Source: Paramacrobiotus metropolitanus
Lineage: Eukaryota > Tardigrada > Eutardigrada > Parachela > Macrobiotidae
Direction of reading: 5' to 3'
NCBI RefSeq assembly: GCF_019649055.1
Contig: NW_026570240.1
Coordinates: 1,116,001 to 1,180,000, forward strand
Length of the DNA: 64,000 nt
The number at the start of each line of letters is the position of its first letter. Position 1 is the stretch's first letter. Below, piece by piece: positions 27,682 through 40,853 of the stretch. Below the pieces are notes generated by a model. It was not told the DNA's origin, ran no database searches, and was given only the letters and a program-made list of their open reading frames with translations. The position numbers were made by a program, and so were the translations under genes.

Positions 27682-30600
27682 TCACAAAAGCAGCGTATCG
27701 CACAGATCTTCAGTTTGATTCCGACAAATCACGCAGTATTTGCGCCCCACAGGTTTGTCTTCCCTTTCGTTCGTCATACATCTATAAAAACAGACGATGA
27801 ATTAGATATAGGCAAATCCATACTACCAAGGTAAACTGCAAACGAGAGTGCAGAATTACTGGACGCGGTACTAGAATTACATGAACAGCATAAAGGTCAC
27901 TTCAGCATATATATACGACTAATACGAGTACCGTCGACTGCATCGCACATACGTAACGTTAAGAAACTGCAACATGTGCAAAGTTTAGTTGAAGGCCCTT
28001 GCATCTGACCAAGAGTGCGCAGTCTGGTTTTATTTTCTGCGTTGGGAAAAGCAATTCACCTTGCATGAAAGATATGTCCACAATTGAGAATCTTCAAACT
28101 GTCAGGTTTTGTACCATATAGTTCTCCGCAAATTACGCAGAGCAGCTTAAGCTCGTCGCAAAGCCTTTGAATTTCTTGCATATGAAATCCCAGTTTGCTG
28201 GAAGGTTCTCCAAGGACAGAATAAGTACTTGCAATTCTTCGATGAGAGTGGAGAACTTCCAGCTGGAAAAATGGGTTACCTTCGCTCATCTGCCTCTCTG
28301 AGATATTGCCTCAATACTGAAAAGATTGAAAAGTTACCTTGCAACCCATCGAGACCGCAATTTCCAAGACTTTTTGGTAAATATCAAGTGCCTGTAAAAA
28401 TTGATCACGTGTACACTTGCAATATATACGGATGTAAATTTTTCTCTTGGTGTGATGTCCAAACGCTCACTTTAAGATGGGAAACTTTGGAATTACCATC
28501 CCGATTCCATTTTTTTATACATTTAGCCTGACCAAGCATAGCTCGCACTTGCACATAGTGATACCCGGATTCTGATGCGGCTTGATAACTTTGGTATGCA
28601 ACCTAAATCCACACAAATTATTTGTCATTACGTCCACATATGGCTGGCAAGTAAATCTGCTATGGTATGCACGTTATCATATTATCACAGAAACGGTCTT
28701 CGGAAATCCCATTCGTTAGCAGAATTCCAAACATATCGGGGGCATTCTTTGCCGATAAAATTTATCAACATTATTTACAGTATTATTTTTTTTCTTGTCA
28801 GTGAACTTTAAAATTCTGCACAATTATTCACAATTCGGCACAATTTATGGTGATGCTGTGGTCAGCTTAAGAGTCAGCTTCCCCTCAACTTGTGTTTTGT
28901 GTCACTGTCAACCAACTGGAACTGCCCGCAATACTGTATACCCTTATACGAATTCCATTACACAAAGCTCACCTCAAAATCTCCCTTAAGACGACGAATA
29001 TCCGCGAAATATAACATGCATTTGGCTTGCACGAAACGGTCTCCAAAATCTAATGCTCCACGGACAGCTTCCTGCAAAATATTTAGTTTTTCATGCACGT
29101 CTTATAGTCCCATAACTTAGTGACTTTTTTTTATCACATTTTAATGATTTCCCGCTTGACTGGCATATGTTCATAGCCGATAGTATGGTCACTTTCCCTA
29201 TGCCTGCCAGCATGACAAATATTCAAGTAAGCATTACCCATCTTTGGCAGATTTTGTACATAATTCGTTTAACTCTTTTTCATTTTTGTGGTTTTTACAT
29301 TAAATTTGTATGATGTTGCCATTTTGTTATTTCTTACAGCATATAAATTCAAGTGAATTCACCTGGTGCTCATTCAAGAAGACCGCTCGTAGAGTATGAG
29401 AATGTAGGCTGCCAATATACAAAGTATGTAGCGTAGCAGCTACATGCAATGAATTGACATTTCATATGTAAATGTGAGAACCACTGAGAAGACTATTGTC
29501 AGCGAATGCATTTTTTGTTGCCTTAATGCAGCTGCCGAATAAAAACGAAATGTTATTTCAACACTCCACAATATATATATGATAGTTCAATGCAACTAGA
29601 CTGCTCAAGTGAAAACCAAGTTCCTTAAGGCAGCGCAGCACAGAACCGCACAATTTTCCAATTCGTTAATAATTTAATGATTAAACTTACTAAGCCAGTT
29701 ATTCACATTAGCCAACAGATGATATCACGTAGCCTGATCACTGCTGACATTTTGTTTTAATATCACCTCCTGCTGTAAAATCCACACTGTGTGCAACTTA
29801 GATTATTGTAAGAAAAATGTCTGCCATCACAACATCTTAATTATCACCACGATCCATAAGTGACTGTGATGGCAGTTTCTTTCTTTTTACTACGCTCTAC
29901 AAAACACCGGAATGAATAAAATAACTAATTACAGCAGTTGTACATTAAATATTGTATAACAAACATAATTTGTCAGCATACGCAAAGCAGGTGTCGTTTG
30001 TACAGATGACTGGTACAAACATCGGTATGGTTGCGAGTCTGCATGTAGTGTTTTGCAGATTAAAAAATCTGTAGAGAAAGTTTTGAGAATCTGTAACAGT
30101 TATCAAGCCATTAAACGTGCCATGGCCATATAGCATGTAGACCGTACTAGTATATTTCTGATTGGTTCGAGATTCTTCTGCGCGCTTCTCCACAACTTAA
30201 AACTGGCCACAATGGGATTTTTTAAGCACCATTTTGCGCTGGGTTGTACCGGTAGTTGCGTAACTGATTGATTGCTATGCCAGACACTGACGATACTTCC
30301 AAAGAATTATCGATATCGATTAACAGTATATGCGGGACGATTCCTCTTGAATTAATGGTTCCCTTTAACACGAAATGCATTAGGGAGTCCCACTCGGAAG
30401 CCGGCAATGTTCTGCGTTGGTAGATGAGGAAAGATGCATACAGCATTGTACTGTTATGTACAGTATAGACTATAGAATATTTTGCATGTATTGTCAAACA
30501 GCAAACGTTATGCAAAAGCTTGCCACTTACTCATTTTGACATTTAGCAGCAGCCCGTTGAGGCAATGGTCGAATGTTTAAAAACGTGTCACGGTTCAGTG

Positions 30601-33600
30601 GAAAACAAATAAGCTGCCGTTTAGGATCATCTGTAGCCAGTTCATACAAAACATCGGTGGCAAGTCTTCCCTTGTCACAGAGCAAATTTGTACCCGTTCT
30701 TAAATAAATATTCCAATCGCTTTCAATTTATTTTCTTCTTTTAGAGAGATACTGTTGTTCAAATATATACGGATAGGCGGATACAAGGCTGTCTTTAAAA
30801 CATATAACCACTTCAAATTCACTTGAATATATGGAAGTAAAGTGGCCAACTGAAATTCAAAATGTGTGCTAACGGACAGCGTTCAGAAGCTGCAGGAAAC
30901 CAAAATACGGAACACACAAAACCGGTCAAAAACAAAGAGATCCTTGATAGTTTCCATTCGCATGAAAATTACACTGCTGTATAACTGCCTTCAAAGATTC
31001 GGAACACGCTAATATTTCGAAATTGACAGCAAGATGTTGCGGGTCAACACTGCTAATAAGTGCCTCCATAAACGAGGGCGGTTTAAAAAACGCCACAGTT
31101 TAAGCAAAAGATTAGCATCACAATATTTTAGCATCACACATGGAAGATTAACATCACAAAATTTGTGGTGCACCGTTTAATTCGAATTCCTGTAACACCG
31201 GCAAATTTTCTCCCTAACGTCGAACCATATGTTCTGATACATGGCTGCAGCCACTTAAGATCATATGTCATCATGTACCTTCCTGAATCTCGCACATGCC
31301 GTTTCCGGCTACCGCATGTTTTATCGTCAAAGGTAAACTGATCCTGCCATAGTGTTAAGGACATCCTCACAGGCTTCGATTCGTGATACTTACAACAATT
31401 TAACAATTTGTTTGCTGGAAACGATGGTTAATTATTAATATATCGGATTTACACTGCAAATGTTTAGAACAAAAAATATGTTCTCCAAAGTGCACTAGTT
31501 TTGCGACAAAACCGAGTTTCACAAAAATAATAATGATATTTTATGAAAATTTTTACTATGCTATAACTGTCAGCTACCTGCATATAGATAAAACGATGCA
31601 GTTATTAAAGACTGGAACAGCTGAGCCAACAGTGGTGTCCACAACAGTAAATTATGTTGTAAACACTATCGCGTAATGTGCTCTAGTTTTGGTGTTGAAA
31701 TTACCATGGGATGTTGAAATGCCAATGGCTGTTCTCACAATTATTGAAATATATACATCATGCACGCCCTTAATAGCTGTTTGCAAAATAGGCACATATG
31801 CCTCGTATTCAACAGATTCCTCGTGCTCACCTCGCATAACTGTAGCGATTCGTCCAGCTGCCGTAGTTTGATCTGCAACGAAATAAATTTTATTGCAGGT
31901 TGCCGATTGAAATTTTATATATCTGTGCTCTCAAGCGAACAAAGACTGTCCCACCTTGACTGGTATTAAATGTACTTTAGTCCGCCGGAAACGGGCACTG
32001 CTCGCTCCACCACCGAACACCGCTTCAGCCACTTCTACAGCGCGCAGTGCGAATTCTTTGGCTTCGTTGTAGGATTTAAGGATGTAAAATAAACTACTGC
32101 AGGCCACGAGTGACTGCACCACTAATCCGTAATTTTTTTCTTTGGCACATATGTCGAAGGTCAATTTGAGGAATCCAACAGCTGGTGCAACTTGACTTAA
32201 TTCAAGATACGCACAGCAGATGCTCATCTACGGCAAAAGGCACGAGAGCATAAAAAATCATATTCATACTCAATAAAGTGAATAAACTCGTGGGAAGGCA
32301 AGGTCGAGAGAGCGATGGCGGATCGGCTTACATAAACATAACCGACTTTACTGACGTCCAAGTAGAGCAGGCAATTTTTGCAATACGATAGGCATAATTC
32401 CCAGTTGCCCAGTAATCCCCGGGAACTGGCCAAATTAAGGTAGGATTCGGCGATGAGATTCGTGTCGTTGAGGTATTTTCCCACTTGGAATTGCTGTACG
32501 GAGAAATTCAGCATTTTTTGGAATTGGCCGAAGTCAAATGATAAGGAGATCAGGTAATTGAGGGTGTAGAACAGCTCCCGGTTATCACAAAGGCGGGATG
32601 CTATCTGCCAGTCGCGGTAGGCGGTTTTGTAATCCTGCAACGATAAATACCGTTTAGCGCGATGACCGGACAATGGATACACTGCCATAATACGGTCCAT
32701 AAATGAGCCGTCATCTAGCCGCAGTGATTACTTTTTCGCCATATGCGCATTTCAAAATACTCAAGATCTCCAAGAGGTAATGTTATGTTACGGATGCTAT
32801 TTTCCTTTCTGTACCGGTAAATTAAATATCTCCTAAGTATTATTTTGATAAGTGAGTAACAGTGCCAAAGGGCAGATTGTTTGACGGCGACGACGGATCA
32901 ATGAAACTTGTTCGCATCGATTACATACATGTAATACGCACTTGCGGTGTATGGCATAAAAATTCCGTGTTTACTAAAGTAAACCAAGTGAAAATGCAGA
33001 CTGCACCAAGTGAAAATGCAGTCTGGTAATTGCACCTACGTTGCGCGGTGTTGCACTTTTAAATAGAATATAACTCATATCATATAACACTGTGTTACAA
33101 ATTAAATACAGAGTAAGGCAACAGCGGCCCATTATGAATTTTATAAAAATTTGATTTATCACAAAATCATAACAGTATCATCAACTTCGGAATTCTCTTA
33201 TACGCTGTTCAGTGTTATACCGATTACTGTGCATATACCGTGTTATACCGATTAGTCTGCATACGAGTATACCGTGTTATACCGTTATTTGTACATGTGC
33301 TCTGCATGATTATGCTAAAATTAATCATGAAAGTACTCCCGTGTTTTATAGATATCATTTACTTTCATCTTTACTTATTACTTATTGCTTTTATGAATAT
33401 CATTACTTACTTCCCAACTGCTCAACCTGCTTTTTTAAATATGCTATCTACAGTCAGTACGTAAAGTTTAGTTGTATATAAAACAAAGTAAAACAAAAAG
33501 ACCAACCGAACGTTCAAAAGGTTGGTTAAATAGCATAACAGAAGAAAAAGTTCAGTAATATTACAAAACAAAATCCAACAAAACCGTTTTACGTACGCCG

Positions 33601-33785
33601 TACATGCGATCCGTGTGAATTCCCACGGCAAAAATATCATTCCATATGCAAAACAATATTACAGATTGTTTACTCAGATGTGGAAATACTGAGGAAGTCG
33701 TGTGCTGCGGTTTTGCATAACTTACCTGCAACTTGTAGGCTTGAATGCCACTTGCGATCTTCTGTCGGGCCAGCACACCTCCCAT
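27682..33785 (-). CDS. RAPSN: Rapsyn, acetylcholine-receptor-clustering scaffold
   Basis: Peripheral membrane scaffold that clusters nicotinic acetylcholine receptors at synapses. Nine exons: 33785-33726, 32634-32332, 32227-31955, 31872-31831, 29071-28973, 28602-28471, 28391-28338, 28262-28060, 27781-27682; all phases agree, 421 residues (human 412). It starts MGGVLARQKIASGIQAYKLQ; Gly2 fits the N-myristoylation used for membrane targeting. Tetratricopeptide repeats fill residues 1 to about 330. A RING-H2 finger follows, with Cys363, Cys366, Cys382, His384, His387, Cys390, Cys405 and Cys408 all present. The open frame continues upstream of the chosen start to 34049, but TTTTTTACAG just before 33800 suggests a 5' untranslated exon begins there. 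Intron 4 (29072-31830) contains another gene. The acceptor of the eighth exon (TTTTCCAG) is the best of several. Confidence 0.93.
29945..31069 (-). CDS. Unrecognised five-exon gene nested in a rapsyn intron
   Basis: I do not recognise the family. Exons 31069-30934, 30849-30753, 30698-30531, 30411-30250 and 30068-29945 join with consistent phases (1, 2, 2, 2) into 228 residues. Introns are 84, 54, 119 and 181 bases. The start ATG at 31069 follows an in-frame stop 33 bases upstream with no acceptor between. Quotable blocks are MEALISSVDPQHLAVNFEIL, FEVVICFKDSLVSAYPYIFE, TNLLCDKGRLATDVLYELAT, GIVPHILLIDIDNSL and IPMFVPVICTNDTCFAYADK. The protein looks soluble, without a signal peptide or clear membrane segment, with scattered cysteines. 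It lies on the same strand as rapsyn, wholly inside its intron 4. The first donor (T|GTTTTT) is weak, so that junction is least certain. It is unlikely to be chance, because four junctions keep the frame open. Confidence 0.68.
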
Positions 33786-34456
33786 TAGGCATTCTGACAG
33801 CTGTAAAAAACATTCGGAAGTTTTTCCATTGGGAATGTCGTCGGCATCCGCTGTATTATCTGCCGGCAATAATGCTGATTTCAAACAATATGACAACAGG
33901 CGTAACTCCTGATCCTTATGCCGGGTGACCGTTGGAACGGGTGTCGCGGTAGCCGTTGATGTCGATGTGGGTAATGGCATATGGGCTGAATGAATACGCT
34001 GCTCATCACCTGGAAATGGACGTCTGCCGCGAGAAGCCTCGCGCTGCATATTAAGCTTTACACTCGAGTGCCCACCACTGTATAGTGCAATCAGCTAGCC
34101 TGTCCTTCTTCCGGTAAAGATCGTGATAAAAAAGATCACAGCATGACTCGGTTAATAAAGTGCCAGCCGATTACAGAGTTGGCACGTCGTAAAGTCGTCA
34201 GCGCGTTTTTTGCCGCCTCCGTTATACAAAAAAAACTGTATGGCGCATCATACGATAATATATATATTGCGCGCCGCCGAACAAAGAAAATGCAATCTGC
34301 GAATCTTTTGGACAATCACGCCCGGTAATAGCATCATTCGCATCACGGAAACGAAACTGGAGCCACTTGCGCTGCATACAATACCAGCCAATATACAGAT
34401 TGGCGAAGATAAATCAAATGCCACTTTCTTCTAGCCGCGTTATGAATGGAAGATAA

Positions 34457-36892
34457 TCATTTTGACAAGACCTCATGGCCGTTGGCAAAGGATTTAATCC
34501 AAATAAAGCCCCCAGTAATTCCAAAGAAGTTTAAGTATAAACCAGCAAAGGCACAGAAGAGCGGATTGATGAGATAACTGTACTCTTGTGCCGGGTATAA
34601 ACCCTCATCGATATCATTCCTCCGCGGATGCGATGCAGTGTAGTTGATGGGTGTATATGCGGTTTACGGAGGGGCCGGTTTTGCGGTTGATTCCTTTTAC
34701 GTTAAACGTCATCCATTCCCAAGCAAACCAGATTGTATCTGCAAGACATTCAACGTAGTAAAGCAAAGCAATCACGAACGGCAGCAGATCATTTCCACCA
34801 CAGTCACAACACACATCTACGTAGACAAATCAAATAAATTACTTACTGTATCCGAAAAGATCTCACGAGGGCCATAATAAACCCACAATACACGCCGATA
34901 TTCAGCCATGTTAACCAATCTGCGATTGCACTGCTTATTCAACCGCCGTATACGTTGTACAATCACTACAATATGTAAGTACATCCATACAGCGGATTCA
35001 ATTCGCCATGTGTGCAATATAGCGGATCCACTGTTACAAATGCAGCGGAAATTGATGTTTATGGGTTTAAGAAAACCGTAACTTTGACATATGTTCAAAT
35101 AACACAAAGAATAACTGTCGCAAAGCTTACGCAAATATTACATAGCGGTACGCGCAATGTCAACAAACAAATCAGTCAATGTGCCGGGCAAAATGTGTAG
35201 ATTTAATCAATATATTAATTTGCAGGAAAAACAGATTCATACTTGCCGTAGCTTCTGTGACTTACTGACTAATAAGTAAAAACATAAAGCCCGCTCAAGC
35301 AAAAGCGGCCCGGTTGGTAGAACAAACGTGTCTTTACAGGAAAATACTTTAAAACCTTATAGTACCATGGATCATATCGCGTGTATAGTGCAAATGGCTA
35401 TAGCTCAGAGTAGGTAACAAGCAGCGGCCATACTTAATCTAATTATTTTTAACAACCGAAGAGTGAGAACTAGAAATTAAGTTGAACATCTTGTGAATGT
35501 TCAGATTTGTTATGTTTAAGTCAGATAATTAACTGGATAAATTTCGGCTGTTTCGCCTCTGCATAAATCAATCTGGTAGCAACAAGCAGCGAGATCTGTA
35601 GCTCCTGACGTGTAATATTTCTACCCGTAGTAAAGTGCAACATTCGAAGTTTTCATATTAATTTATTAAATCTGAGCGTACACCGTCATACGCCGTATAT
35701 ACAGATCGAATCAAAATTAATGTCTAAGGTGTCTAATCAAAATTAACGTCTAATTTGTAATTAAACTACAATTAGGGTAATTAATCATGCGATTAATTTA
35801 GCTTCTGCAGGCGATCGAAAGAGCACTGGCTCATGAAGTTACCAACTGCAAGGCGCAAACCATTGCCGTCCTCTGCGCTAATTATAAGGCGCTTTCTTGT
35901 ATTACATGCAGATAAATAGGTAGAAGTATAACACGTACAACACTAATGTATTTTTCTGCATAAAGTAGTTAAAAGTAATTTTCCAAAGGCAAACACTGTC
36001 TCGAATCACGTCATACTTTCCGGAGCGATTGCAATATGCATAAGGTAAACAACAGCACTTGTTACACGCCAGACCTGCCAATGTTTTATTTCTTAATAAA
36101 TTTTGCGAATTTCGTATCCGTTGAGAAAGACAAAAGTTATTTTAGCCTAGAGTTGCACGAGCAGTAGATATCTACAATACTGTATGAGTGTGCTCCGTGC
36201 TCTTGGGTTAGTTCTATCTTAAATTTTGTAAAGCCTTTACAAAATTCCAGATGAACTACGCGCACGGAGCATACTGTACTGTAGCACGGAGCATACTATA
36301 CTGTACCTTACAACCTCACAGTTGCTAGCACTGACTGTGAAAAAACACGCTACTTGAATACTTTGTAAGTCGATACTCGATAGTTACCTCAAAATTTCCA
36401 AAACTGCCAAGCGAAACAAATAAATAGATTCAATCATCACCGTAAACCGATTCCAGAATGAATTACATAGTTGAACGCATTAGCTAATGACTATGCAGTA
36501 GTTGTAAGCTTATATAGAAGGAACTAACTTTGAAATTACCAGAGACACCCAATAAGATGCTGACTGCCAAATCCATTTAAAGCGCCATATTTCACAGAAG
36601 GAATTCAAATATTCATTGATGTCCCAAAAGATATAAACAGTCCAGTTGGTGAATATTTCTTCAGTTGCGTCCGGCTAGTCAAAACCTGCTTGAGTACACA
36701 GTAGCCATGTCAGCATGGACCGAACTTAGTTTTCTGCTGGGCCATCACAGATGATTCTGCAAATACATAAGTGCTTATTTGCATGCGTTTGCCAGTAGCT
36801 GGGCGGAGATCAAGCGTCTATGCCGGACAACAAAAGACCGCAAGGAGTAGGATTATGGAGCAGATGCTGGCCACCCCGACATTTAACCGCAT
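34457..36892 (-). CDS. Multi-pass membrane protein, gene model incomplete
   Basis: Several exons look genuinely coding, but I cannot join them all. Firm 3' part: 35030-34867, 34816-34701 and 34603-34457, phases consistent, ending in LINPLFCAFAGLYLNFFGIT, then GGFIWIKSFANGHEVLSK and stop. The middle exon has the hydrophobic run LLPFVIALLYYVECLADTIW. Further upstream, 36674-36540 is open and reads IFTNWTVYIFWDINEYLNSF then CEIWRFKWIW; an ATG at 36892 starts MRLNVGVASICSIILLLA, a membrane anchor. The segment linking 36540 to 35030 is missing. Order and spacing of the last helices, with a D-x-x-x-F-x-x-E pattern, recall the EXPERA/EBP sterol-isomerase-like family, and other parts recall Frag1/PGAP2 proteins; neither call is firm. 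The two halves might also be separate genes. It is divergently arranged with ALAD. Confidence 0.42.
36262..36305. repeat. 22-base tandem duplication
   Basis: GCACGGAGCATACTGTACTG plus TA occurs at 36262-36283 and again, with one change (ACTAT for ACTGT), at 36284-36305. A partial inverted copy (GTGCTCCGTGCTC) lies near 36190, so the segment could fold. It lies in the unresolved intron region of the membrane-protein gene. Confidence 0.8.
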
Positions 36893-37880
36893 TCTTGTGC
36901 CGCCGCATACAGACTTTGTCACGTTGTATGGATTAATGTACGTATAAGTTATGAATTAATTCGTACGCATAGAAAAAGCAGGAGGATGTCGTAAAACACG
37001 AAGTCTGATACAGATCTAATACTGGAACTTATCATTACCTGCTTCCGTGAATGCGCATACGTCATAAACAGTGACCTTTATCGCAGAAAAAGCTCGTTGT
37101 TATAAACTGATGGATTACACGTTTTTGACGCAAAGACATTATCGCATGCGATCGCTTCCTATGGATACCGCAATGTTGTACCACAGAAGTTGGTGAAAAA
37201 AAGTCCTGTGCTCGAGAGCATCCTTACCGGGCCTTATGTGCACAATATTTACCACAGGCACACCTACCATATATATCTTTATATACTGTTACTTGATGCT
37301 TTTCAGTAATAACAACAGTCGTGTTATGTAAAATTGCATAGCGTAAATTAGCGTTTAAATACTGTAAATACAGTATATCAGATAATCGCGAATAAAAAGT
37401 ATCAGAAAATGGGAAAGAGGCAATAATTATTTTTACAGGAAACCACTCTAGTAAAGCCAAAGAAGTTCAGTTAATGGGTTTAATTTCTGTATTTAGACAA
37501 AATCAGAAAACCATATGCTTTAATCATAATTTATAGCTAATTAAATTGTGATTGCTATAAAGGACAAAGACCCAACGGTAAGATGGATGTACGATATGAT
37601 AAGGCAACACTTACTATGGTAGTCTGTGTGCCGTAAGTATCGCGTGAAACCAAACATTTCTCTGCTATCAGATCAAGAGTTTTAACACAAATGGTACTTC
37701 TATCGGTTTTTATCCAGATCTGACGTATACAGACTCACAGCTGGGCTAACATTGTAAGCTGTAGTTTCCTTGGAACTTTAAAGTCATTTCTAATTTCTCT
37801 TCCTCGTTAAGAGAACGTTAATTCCAGGCTTGCTGCAAGCTGTCCCGGTCTCCCATTCGCCTGCTTACTATAACATCAAA

Positions 37881-40435
37881 ATGGACAATGCTACCCATAA
37901 TAATGGTCACGGGTCCAGTTATGCACTCCTTCATAGTGGATACTCAAATGCTGTCTTCCGGGAATGGCAGTCCAGCAGCACGAGTCTCGCTCCTACGAAC
38001 TTCATGTACCCGTTATTCATCCAGTAAGACATAAAATTTAGTAAAACTATTGCGCGAAAATTTAACATTTCGCATGATTGGCTTTAGAAGGACAACTGGA
38101 CGCTATTATCTGTATAACGCTATCATGAGTATGTGCTTGGGTCGGATGGTTAACGTTTATACAGAAACAATTACTTCAGTCGAAATAATTCCTTCTTGGA
38201 GCGCAGTCGTGTTAAATTTGTTTCGTGTAGTTTTTGTTTACTAGGGACGACCCCGATGGCCGCGAACCTATCCCGTCAATGAAAGGGCAGTATCGCTACG
38301 GAGTGCAACAACTGGAGAATGTCCTCACACCTCTGGTCAAAAAAGGACTCAAGTCCGTCCTTATATTCGGAATTGTGCCGAAAGCATGGAAGGTATAATA
38401 GGAGTTTCAGAACTACACAAATCATTGTATGTATGTGTAACAAATTGCTCATGATCAGCATCTGGTTTTATGTTAAAATGTGCCGATAATAATTAATGCG
38501 GTGCTAATTTCTACAAACATAGAACTTATCTTTTGTAATCAAACTTTCCATCTACATTTATAAGTCCAATATTTGTCGAATAATGCAGCATTTCCTGATG
38601 CAAATTTCCAAAAAGCCATACTACCGTACTAATTAATAACATTTTTGTAACAATTCAGTATTTACAGATAAATATCAAACGTTGCGCCATGTAAATCGCA
38701 GTACGTGACTGGTTTGTTAATTTGAAAAATTTGTACTTACTTTATGAATGCTCGTGCAAAATGCAGCGCGGGCTATAATTCTACAACAATAACGACCCAA
38801 CTCTGCACTGGCATTATTATTATGACTGTGTTATTCGAAAGAATCCGCACTTCCTAATCGAAAAAACCTCATAACTTCCTATACGTGCAGCAAAAAGTAG
38901 CATAAATATCATGTTGTAAATTGTTACAGAAGTTTAGTAGAAAAAGTGCATAAACTGCATATGATTCCAAGCATGAGTACACTGCACTAGGTGCACGGAT
39001 AAAGCCACGCCAGGCATTATATTAAGTTATATTAAATTATGCTAAATTTTACATTATATTAAATTTTACGTTCTATTTTAACTGGCGGTATGTTTTCTTG
39101 CCTGTCATATGAAGAATGCCACAACATTTAATGTGACTTTCATAATTATACACGATATTTATTGCAATGCTGGTACATCATCAGACGACACTGCAATTTT
39201 AATTAAGGATGACCGAGGATCCGGAGCAGATGCTCCACCCAGTCCTGTGTTGGTTGCTATTCGCCTTCTCCGGGAGAAGTTTCCAGATTTGGTGATTGCG
39301 TGCGATGTCTGTTTATGCCCATACACTGACCATGGACATTGTGGTAAAGAAACTTGGAAAACGCGCAATCCGAAATAAAAGAGCATTTATAAAAGGGTTC
39401 GCATTCCCCAGGAGTAATGTTATTCTTGCAGGCATCCTGCGACCGAATGGTAATCTGGATGTTGCAGCAAGCATTGCTCGTCTCGCAGAGATTGCGTTGG
39501 CATTCGCATTCGCTGGTATGTCGCGGTCACTGCCATAGATGGTCATTAATTTTTCGTTTTCATGACACTTTATTTAAATCAAGTTCTTGCAGGTGCCCAT
39601 GTTGTTGCACCTTCCGATATGATGGACGGTCGTGTTCAGGCTATCAAACAAAAACTGCGCTCATCCAGTTATGGAAACACAGTGGCTGTCTTGAGCTACA
39701 GTTCCAAATTCGCATCCTGCTTTTATGGACCGTTTCGGTGAGCACCAGCTGCGTAATGCGGCACACTAAAGTAATCTGCATGATATTCAGTGGCAGAGCA
39801 TCCGCTAACTTGAAAATTTAAGCAGATAATGATCTTTTGCCTAAAAGTAGAAATATTTAATTTATGTGTTCACAGAAAAGCCGAACGTCGCATGTATCTG
39901 TAATTTAACAATTACCATTGGCCATCACAAGTTTACGAAAATTATTATGTTGACTGGTGATTTGTGTTAGAGATGCCGCACAATCGTCGCCTTCGTTCGG
40001 TGATCGTCGAGCCTATCAGCTGCCAAACGGTAAGTAGAGTTGTCTGAGTTACTGTATTTGTGATGAAAACAAAAGGGCAGAAAAATTTTTTTCCCGATTT
40101 TCAATGGGCATTTGAAACGTGTAGGAAGCCGCGGTTTAGCCATTCGCGCAGCCGAAAGGGACGTGGCCGAAGGTGCAGACATGTTGATGGTCAAACCCGC
40201 GTTGCCTTATCTGGATATCGTACGGGATGTGAAGAATATGTTTCCCCATCATCCCTTATTCGTTTATCAGGTGTCCGGAGAATATGCAATGCTTTTATGC
40301 GCTGCCGAAGCGGGAGTTGTAAATCTGAAAGCGGCAGTCATGGAAACTTTCATCAGTATGCGCCGTGCTGGAGCTGATGTTATTATCACATATTTTGTAC
40401 CGGAAGTCTTGCAGTGGCTGCAAACCGAACAATAG
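37881..40435 (+). CDS. ALAD: Delta-aminolevulinic acid dehydratase (porphobilinogen synthase)
   Basis: Condenses two 5-aminolevulinate molecules to porphobilinogen, the second step of haem synthesis, in the cytosol as an octamer. Seven exons: 37881-38023, 38245-38392, 39208-39343, 39432-39515, 39593-39737, 39971-40029, 40125-40435; phases agree, 341 residues (human 330). The two active-site lysines are present: Lys209 in [10 protein letters not shown] and Lys262 in [14 protein letters not shown], the Schiff-base residue. The zinc ligands Cys132, Cys134 and Cys142 ([14 protein letters not shown]) mark it as the animal zinc-dependent type. The ATG at 37881 has a good context (AAAATGG) and matches the family's N-terminus ([18 protein letters not shown]); an in-frame ATG at 37830 is possible. 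Intron 2 (38393-39207) is the only long one and shows nothing recognisable. Confidence 0.96.
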
Positions 40436-40853
40436 CATTTCCATTTCAGTAGTGTGACTGGTTCTTGCAGTAATACTGATTTTGAACTACGCAGTATACT
40501 TTGTTTGTCCTCACGTGAATGTGGTGTACATCTTTTTTCGGACTTTCAACGAGCAGTGATCGCGCAAAATTCTTTTGCTTACCCATAGAGAAAAAATTTT
40601 TTGTCATTCAATAGTTTTCAGAAGAGTAAAACATCATTTTTTGAATTTTTTAGAAGTGGAGGTATAAACACCCAAAAAATGACCACTACCCTCCTCTTAA
40701 GCTACGCTCTGCCCCTAACTAAATTGTCAGAAGATTTTGGGTTTAGCATTGCTGAATCCGCAATAAAATGTTACTCAAGTGAATATTATATTAATAGAAC
40801 TATACATTACAGTACCACTAGATTTTACAATGTATGAAGCATTAAAATACTAG

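Noticed and set aside
28263-28300. A 17-base intron-like GTAACC...CCAG before the rapsyn RING exon
   Set aside because: Too short to be spliced in animals; joining the exon at 28338 to the TTTTCCAG acceptor at 28263 gives correct phase and alignment.
31134-31406. Minus-strand frame with a faint Tc1-transposase look (WQDQFTFDD, SRKRHVR)
   Set aside because: The similarity is a few residues only, with no catalytic triad downstream and no terminal repeats; it also ends just before the start of the nested gene.
33786-34049. Long N-terminal extension of rapsyn
   Set aside because: The open frame exists, but family length, the Met-Gly start and the acceptor at 33801 favour a 5' untranslated exon.
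34816-34867. Using the strong GTAAGT donor after SDT in the membrane-protein exon
   Set aside because: It puts the following hydrophobic exon out of frame; the upstream CCTC|GTGAGA donor keeps phase.
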